Assembly (NCBI RefSeq): GCF_030463565.1
Contig: NC_134662.1
Location: forward strand, 6,115,001-6,179,000
DNA length: 64,000 nt
Direction: 5' to 3'
Origin: Pelecanus crispus
Taxonomy: Eukaryota > Chordata > Aves > Pelecaniformes > Pelecanidae
Within the stretch, counting starts at the first letter, position 1; the number at the start of each line of letters is the position of its first letter. The notes under the pieces are model-generated. The model ran no database searches. It was given only the letters and a program-made list of their open reading frames with translations, and had not been told where the DNA came from. Below are positions 58,203-64,000 of this stretch, one piece after another. Position numbers and translations under genes: made by a program.

Positions 58203-61200
58203 ACTTAATGCCTTTGTAGATAATTGGCATTTAGCAAAGGCCAAGTCAGCATTTCCACTTCTTGCTCGTGTTTTCTGGGGTTTATAACGTAGTCATAAAA
58301 ATTCACTTAAGGCTGCAGCTTGGCAGGAAAGGGATCAGCATACCAGCTAACGCTGAAAATTTATTTGGACCTTACTGTTCAAAAGTTCATGCAAGCCATT
58401 TCGGAGTTCAGTCAACATGACCTCTCACCCTGGGAAAACACACGGGCAGCCCAGAACTGGGAATATCACATCCACTGAGGATGCGATTCCCCCTTGTGCA
58501 GAGCTTGTTAATCACATTACTGCTGCACTGATTGAGATTGCAATCCTGTTGCAGTAGAAGCTGAGCAAAGTACATGCTGAAAAACAGTTTCTGTCCTAGA
58601 GAGCTGCATATTACAACAACATGGTTTGCAAGTAGGTAAAACAAGCAAAGCAAGACTTGAAATGTGAATGAACAAGCAGAGAGAGAGAACCCCCCCAGTT
58701 CAGTGGCCTTGGGCCAGCCTGTGGTGTTCAAGCCATCGGAGCCCACTGCAAGGAGACCACCAGCGAGTCCCGATATGAAAAGAGCAGCGATCCAGCACAG
58801 ATGCAACAGCATCCGCAAGGGCATGCAGCAGGCTGTCCCAAATGCCCGAGGCGTGATCAGTCCTGGCACTGTGGACCACGCCATGGCAGAACCTGTTTGG
58901 CTCGCTCCGGAGGTGGTGCAGGGCCCCAGAGCCAGGTAGCTGCTCAGCTGGTCTGGTGGTGATGTGGGAGTTCCTGAAACTGGCACAACTCTTCCCGAAT
59001 TTTGTCTGCCGCAGAGAGCCGCCTGAATGCTCTTTGTTGGCTGCACGCTGTGGAGCACCACCCAAAGAGGCCTCCCACGGTGTAGTCAGCAGCAGTGCTG
59101 GACAGTGGGTGTATGGCATTAGCTGCTCCTTGTTAATAATTTGTGGGCTGCATTTTGATGCTAGATGTTAGGTGGAGGGATATTGTCTTGAACTGGTGAA
59201 TGCACTGCTTAACCCATGAGCTATTTCAAAGAGAGGATAGAAATGGGTGATCCAGAGCGACTCCTGGATGTGCTGTGTGCCTGTCACTGACCGTTCCTAA
59301 GGATGTAGAGCTCCAGCTGGATCTGGACGTGGTATAAGCACAAGCACATTGACAAGAGCCTTCACACTTGGTTTCAGGCTCCTTTCTTGTGCGGTCACCT
59401 CTAGCAGCCAGTCAGACAAGTGCTGTACTAATAAATTAACCAGTACCATGACTGCTCTCTGTTAGAATGCTGGAGTATTGCACTGCAGTTTTGGCCCAGT
59501 CCAGATGCATTTCAGGAGCTAGCATGGGCCAGGGACTGTTCCTTACGGGCTGTCTGGATGTGACCACATGGATTTGGAGGGTAAGAGTTTAAGATGAAAA
59601 CATTGGCCATTCTGTGCCAGCTGTCCTCTCAATGCAGAAGAAAGTCCCAGGCACATTTAATTTACTGGCATAGACTCAGCCACAGCACATAGGATCCCCT
59701 CAGTCTTTTAGAAGCTGAGGTTCACTGAGGCCAAGCAACTATTGTCGTCATATACAGCTTGCCTGGAAAATGGAGTTCAATAAGTCATTGGTGAATAGGT
59801 TAAATAGAGTAGATGCCGGCACTGAGTTTAGTAGAAGTCTATTATCTGGAATCTCTTGGTGCTGATTTTCTGGCCTGGAGCCACCTGAAAACATCTATCT
59901 CGGGGCATTAGCAGTTACTATAACAACTCATCTAGGAACAACTCCTGACAGCTCAAGGAGCAGACCAAGGTCCCACGTGATGTATAAGCCACTATTAGGT
60001 CAAGATGAGCATGTCCAGGATTCTCCCTCTTCTGCAATCCAGCCTCAGTGTCCCTGGTGAGTGCCAGTGCTTATACAAGCTTTAACACACTTGGGACCCT
60101 GCTTTATCATTCAGAGGCTGTTCCAAAGGTCCTAGTTTTCCAAAGGTCCATCCACTCAAGGAGCTACCTCCTGGCAGAATAACAAAACCATCCATCTTTG
60201 GCTAATTCCCTTATTGGCATTCAGTTTACAATCTCCGAATTTTGGCCTCATAAATGAAAACTATGACTGAGCCTTGGCATGAAAACTATAACTGAGCCAC
60301 TTGCATAAGGTCCGGTTTAGCTGATGCTAAGCAACTGCTGCCTACATTTGATTCCCATGATGACACAAGGATCGATGTTTGACATAGACACTCAGCAGTG
60401 GCTCACTCCAGGCTTATATTACTCCACTATCCTGTCACCCCTTCTCACTCTCACTGGAATTGCCCAGAAGCAGTCACCAAGCACAGCAGATGCTGGATCT
60501 CTAGAAAGAGAAACCAGAAAAATAATGGGATCTACACAGTTTGACCCTGCATAGAAAGCCGACATTACAGCCCAGATGTGAATTAAGTCCCTTACACTGG
60601 GTTTCAGTGATTTTTGTGATGCCTGCTCCTTGTGCTGACCTTCCAGCTCCTGGGGTTGCTCAGCAATTGCAGTGTGGAGGGGAGACTTTTCGCTCCCATC
60701 CAACTACTACAAGCTTGCCCTGTTAAGCTTAGGCCTAACAGCAGGCTCCAAGGCATCTCACAGTAGGATAACGATCCTTTAAATAGCGCTGGGAGTCTCT
60801 CTTCTCAGGGAGGACTAATTAAGTTCTTCAGCACATGCTTAGACATATGTTGACCTGGTATGGCCTTAACAGGCCTGCTTCCATCTACTGGATAAATAAC
60901 ACTAGCTTCAAAAATATCCTCCTAGAGATGCGTTACTTAGGCAACAGCCAGGTGGGGGACTGACTTCAACTCTGTAGCTGAAGGTAGTATTTATGTGTAT
61001 TACTCACGGGCCAAGCTCTCTGCTGGTGTAAACTTGAAATCAGTTAAGTGATTTTTAAGTTCCGAAAGCACCAGTGCAGTTACCTTTGCTGACCTCTTGG
61101 CCAGAAAATGACACCTGTATTTAGCTTAGTTACTTACTGTTCAGCCCAAGAAGCTCATTTAACAAAAGCAGAGGGTTGCATCAGCGGAGAACATGGTCCA

Positions 61201-61774
61201 TAAGATCTGAATTCCTCTCCTGTGCAGTTGCATGGGATTGCAGTAGGTGAAACTGAGCTGATGTGTCCCATGGGGGGTCTGTCTTGGCTCTAGGCAAAGA
61301 ATTAATGAACGGAAAGTATATTCTAAACCAGGTTCTTTTCTGGTCTGATATGGCACAGCTTCCTGGACTTCTCTGTAGTTGTGCTGATTTATAGCAGGTG
61401 AGGATTTTGCCCAGTCAGGATAAATATCCTCTCCTGTGTCCTGGTGTTTTATGGGGCAGATGCGCTATAGGGTGGGCTCACAGCAAATCCTTGACTATTA
61501 CAATCCCCTGAAATTTCAAGTGAGGAAGCAAGTGCTGGAGTATGAATCCTGTTCTGGGTTTTGCAGAAAACCCAACCAGCGACTGGTATCAGCCTAAGTA
61601 GACTTGTAGTGTCCTTTGCTAGGACGCAACAAAAAAACCCACCCCATAAACTCTGAACTTCTGTAAGTCCTGATGAAATGTTTGCAGCACAGGCTCAGTT
61701 TCTTGTCTGCATAATTGCAAATAGCAATTCACAGGAGTCAAAAGACTCAGCCCTGCACTTACTGGCTTGGCTGG
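58203..61774. other. Intergenic, no known gene
   Basis: No recognised exon or family repeat. A minus-strand frame of 217 codons (58408-59061) is open but shows no recognised domain. A 25-bp imperfect tandem duplication (ATGAAAACTATGACTGAGCC type) lies at about 60254-60299. Confidence 0.45.
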
Positions 61775-61841
61775 GTGGGGTGGCTGCCTGGTAGAGCTGC
61801 TGCCTATGGGCCATGAGGATCTTGGTTGCAGTCCAAGGCAT
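61775..61841 (+). repeat. tRNA-like sequence (tRNA-derived SINE head or tRNA pseudogene)
   Basis: TGGCTGCCTGG at 61781-61791 resembles an RNA polymerase III A box, and GGTTGCAGTCC at 61824-61834 a B box. The 32-base spacing between them is that of a tRNA. The T arm CTTGG-TTGCAGT-CCAAG pairs perfectly with a 7-base loop. The acceptor and anticodon stems do not pair convincingly, so this is a decayed copy and not a working tRNA gene. Confidence 0.5.
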
Positions 61842-64000
61842 GATAAAGAGCTCTCTAAGCAAATGCTAGCCCTGAAGAGGTACCCCTAAAAACCTGTGAG
61901 AGCTTCAGCCTCTGTGCTGGACACCCCAGGGGGTAGCCCTAGATGATTTCTAAGGGTCTTCAGAAGAGTAACTAAGAAAGTAATCCTACTTTTGCTAAGC
62001 TTAAGTCTTCTATGCAGGGTCTGTACCCCTGTCAGAAAACGTTTATGGAACCATAACACCAGACAAACACCGTTTAGTGCTAATGCATGCGGGTGAGCGT
62101 GTTTAGAACAATTCAAGCTCTGTCTTACTGTAAACATCCTCAAAGTACTCCTAAAGCTACAGGCTGCTCTGTTCTGAGATGAAAAATGGATTTCCAGGAG
62201 CATGCAGTAAAGAGGGAGAGCCTTGCCTATGGGAAAAAGGCTTCCAGACAGTTGCAGGTTATCTGGAGGGTGAAGGCATCTTTTGCGGAAGGATAAACAG
62301 GTCTGAAACCCTGCAAGTGGATTATCCTCAGCTGTATAGTGTGACTGAAAAAACAAAACAGTCAGAGGATCAGGTTTATATTCTCCCCACGCCACGGTCA
62401 GTGCCTCCTTGGTCAAATGCCATTTTTGATTGCATGTCTACAGCACTGCAAGTATTTGCCTCTTTCTTATTCAGATAATGCCAAAGAGCACAGCCAAAGC
62501 CATGAGAGACGGGGAGTGTGACAAGGGCTGAAGGGAAGCAGATGGAAGAGAGCTTGGCCGTGGAAAGGCAGCCCGGCCACCAGCATTTGGTAAGTCCCTC
62601 CCTGCACGCCAGCTCAAGGACTGTTCAGAAAGCAGCTCCAAGCGTTTTCAGCACAGTACCCATGAATAATTAACCCAAACAAAACAACAAATAACGTTTC
62701 CTCATCAGCGTGCCATGCGGCCTCAGCTGCCAAAGGAGAAGCGTGGGTAAGACTGACTCAGCTCCTGGGGGCAGTGGATCAGAGTGAAATGCCCATGAAA
62801 GGGCGACTTCTGCCTGGGTGAGGAAGCGAGAAGGAGCTGAGGTGGACTTTGCTTAGGGCCCTGCATGGGGACATTGGACAGCTGAGACTCCTTCCGACTC
62901 TCTCACAGGATTCCTCACTAAGTTGCTGATCTTGGCCTTTGTTTTCCTATATGTAAGTCTGAGATAATTTATTCCCTTTCTCCCACTCTTTGTCCATCCA
63001 GCTGTGAGTGACTCGGGTTAGGGACTGCCGGGGCTCCTGAGCAGTTCCTATACAGCGGGGCCCCGATTTCTAGGTTGAAGGCTCTGTACAGTAAATAAGT
63101 GGTGAGCACGCTATAGACAGTCCTGCAGCTTGACAGCCTTTATATACCCAAAGGACAGAGACTGGTTGGTCACTGTTTTGGCGACTACCTCACCCGACAT
63201 TAGGGACCCACTGTTACACCAAAACTGCCTTATTTTTGAGCCAGGGTTTATAATGCAATGAGCCTCCTCGTGGTGGTGTTCCATCTGTGTGCCAGTCCCC
63301 CCGCTCCAGTAACTTCTGAACCAGCTGACCTGATTCAACCCAGTTTGATGGAAAGAGAGAGGTCTCACAGACCCAAGATTCCTGAATGTTCATGAAAAAA
63401 CAGCAGCTGGATAGAAGAGAGACTTTTAAGCTAATATCCTACTGAAGGAAAGGTAATTACACCTCTTGCTCCCTATCTGTTTTGAGATGCAGCAGCCAGG
63501 TGACCAGCTGGCATTTAGATGCTGGCTGGTCAGTCAGTACCTGCCTAGCTTCAAACCAGCTACTGCACTTGCTGCCCCTTGCCTGCAAAGCAAGAAGCTG
63601 CTGGAAGAGCCGAGGACTTTGCTGGGGAGGTCTGAAGGGGATAAGGGTGCCCGGGGGATATTACGGTGAGCTGGGAGCACCCAGAAAGGAAGAAATAAAA
63701 AGCAGTTTTAATATACAAATCAGAAGGAGAACGGGTTTCACCAGTTCCCCTGCTCACAGAACAACTTGATTTTTATGTTCAAACTTATTTTCAGGACAAA
63801 ATGGATGTTTCTTTAACCACTACAGAACTTTCCCCAGAAAATTTCAGTGACTGGCAACTGTCTTACCAACCCCCCCCAAACCTGCATTTTCTGTTTTTCA
63901 ACTGAAAAACATGCCTTTCTGGACTTTTTTGGCAACAAGAAAGCATTTGATTCTTTTTTTCTGAACAAAAGCATTTGAAGAAATACCATGGCAAATGGAG
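61842..64000. other. Intergenic, nothing recognised
   Basis: About 2.2 kb to the window edge with no supported gene or repeat. Open frames here lack any recognised similarity. Confidence 0.45.

Noticed and set aside
61886-62416. A 176-codon minus-strand frame near the right edge
   Set aside because: No recognisable domain or composition bias of coding sequence, and other frames overlap it. Not supported as a gene.

Overview
The window is vertebrate nuclear DNA, almost certainly from a bird. Evidence: spliced genes with short introns, sparse interspersed repeats, and several 3' ends of CR1 LINEs, the dominant avian retroposon. The gene order TPM4, RAB8A, CIB3, FAM32A, AP1M1 matches (in reverse orientation) the human 19p13.11 block. 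In birds this block is expected on a small GC-rich chromosome equivalent to chicken 28. I cannot name the species.

Layout. 1-9.3 kb: no recognisable gene. 9.3-18 kb: AP1M1 (minus strand, 12 coding exons, 423 aa). 19.0-19.7 kb: FAM32A (minus, 4 exons, 112 aa). A CR1 copy lies about 120 bp upstream of its start codon. 21.3-25.7 kb: CIB3 (plus, 6 exons, 187 aa). 30.5-34.7 kb: RAB8A (minus, 8 exons, 207 aa), with a probable long 3'UTR toward 26.4 kb. 35.7-44.7 kb: TPM4 (minus), with two alternative first exons (284 and 248 aa products) and two alternative 83-bp last coding exons. 46.3-46.6 kb: an unassigned CpG-rich promoter with YY1 and ZNF143/THAP11-type motifs. 55.4-55.6 kb: an 87-aa ubiquitin-like ORF on the plus strand, the bird counterpart of the TINCR/TUBL microprotein. 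The rest of 46.6-64 kb is gene-poor, with old MIR-like, tRNA-like and CR1 remnants.

Every exon boundary given for the five spliced genes was read from GT/AG sites, and exon lengths sum to intact frames with the family's usual protein length. HSH2D, which lies between RAB8A and CIB3 in human, was not seen. The genes do not form one pathway. RAB8A and AP1M1 both act in post-Golgi membrane traffic, TPM4 is an actin-filament protein, FAM32A is a late-stage spliceosome factor and CIB3 is a calcium sensor. I recognised no retrovirus, LTR element, Polinton, CRISPR array, rRNA or intact tRNA gene.
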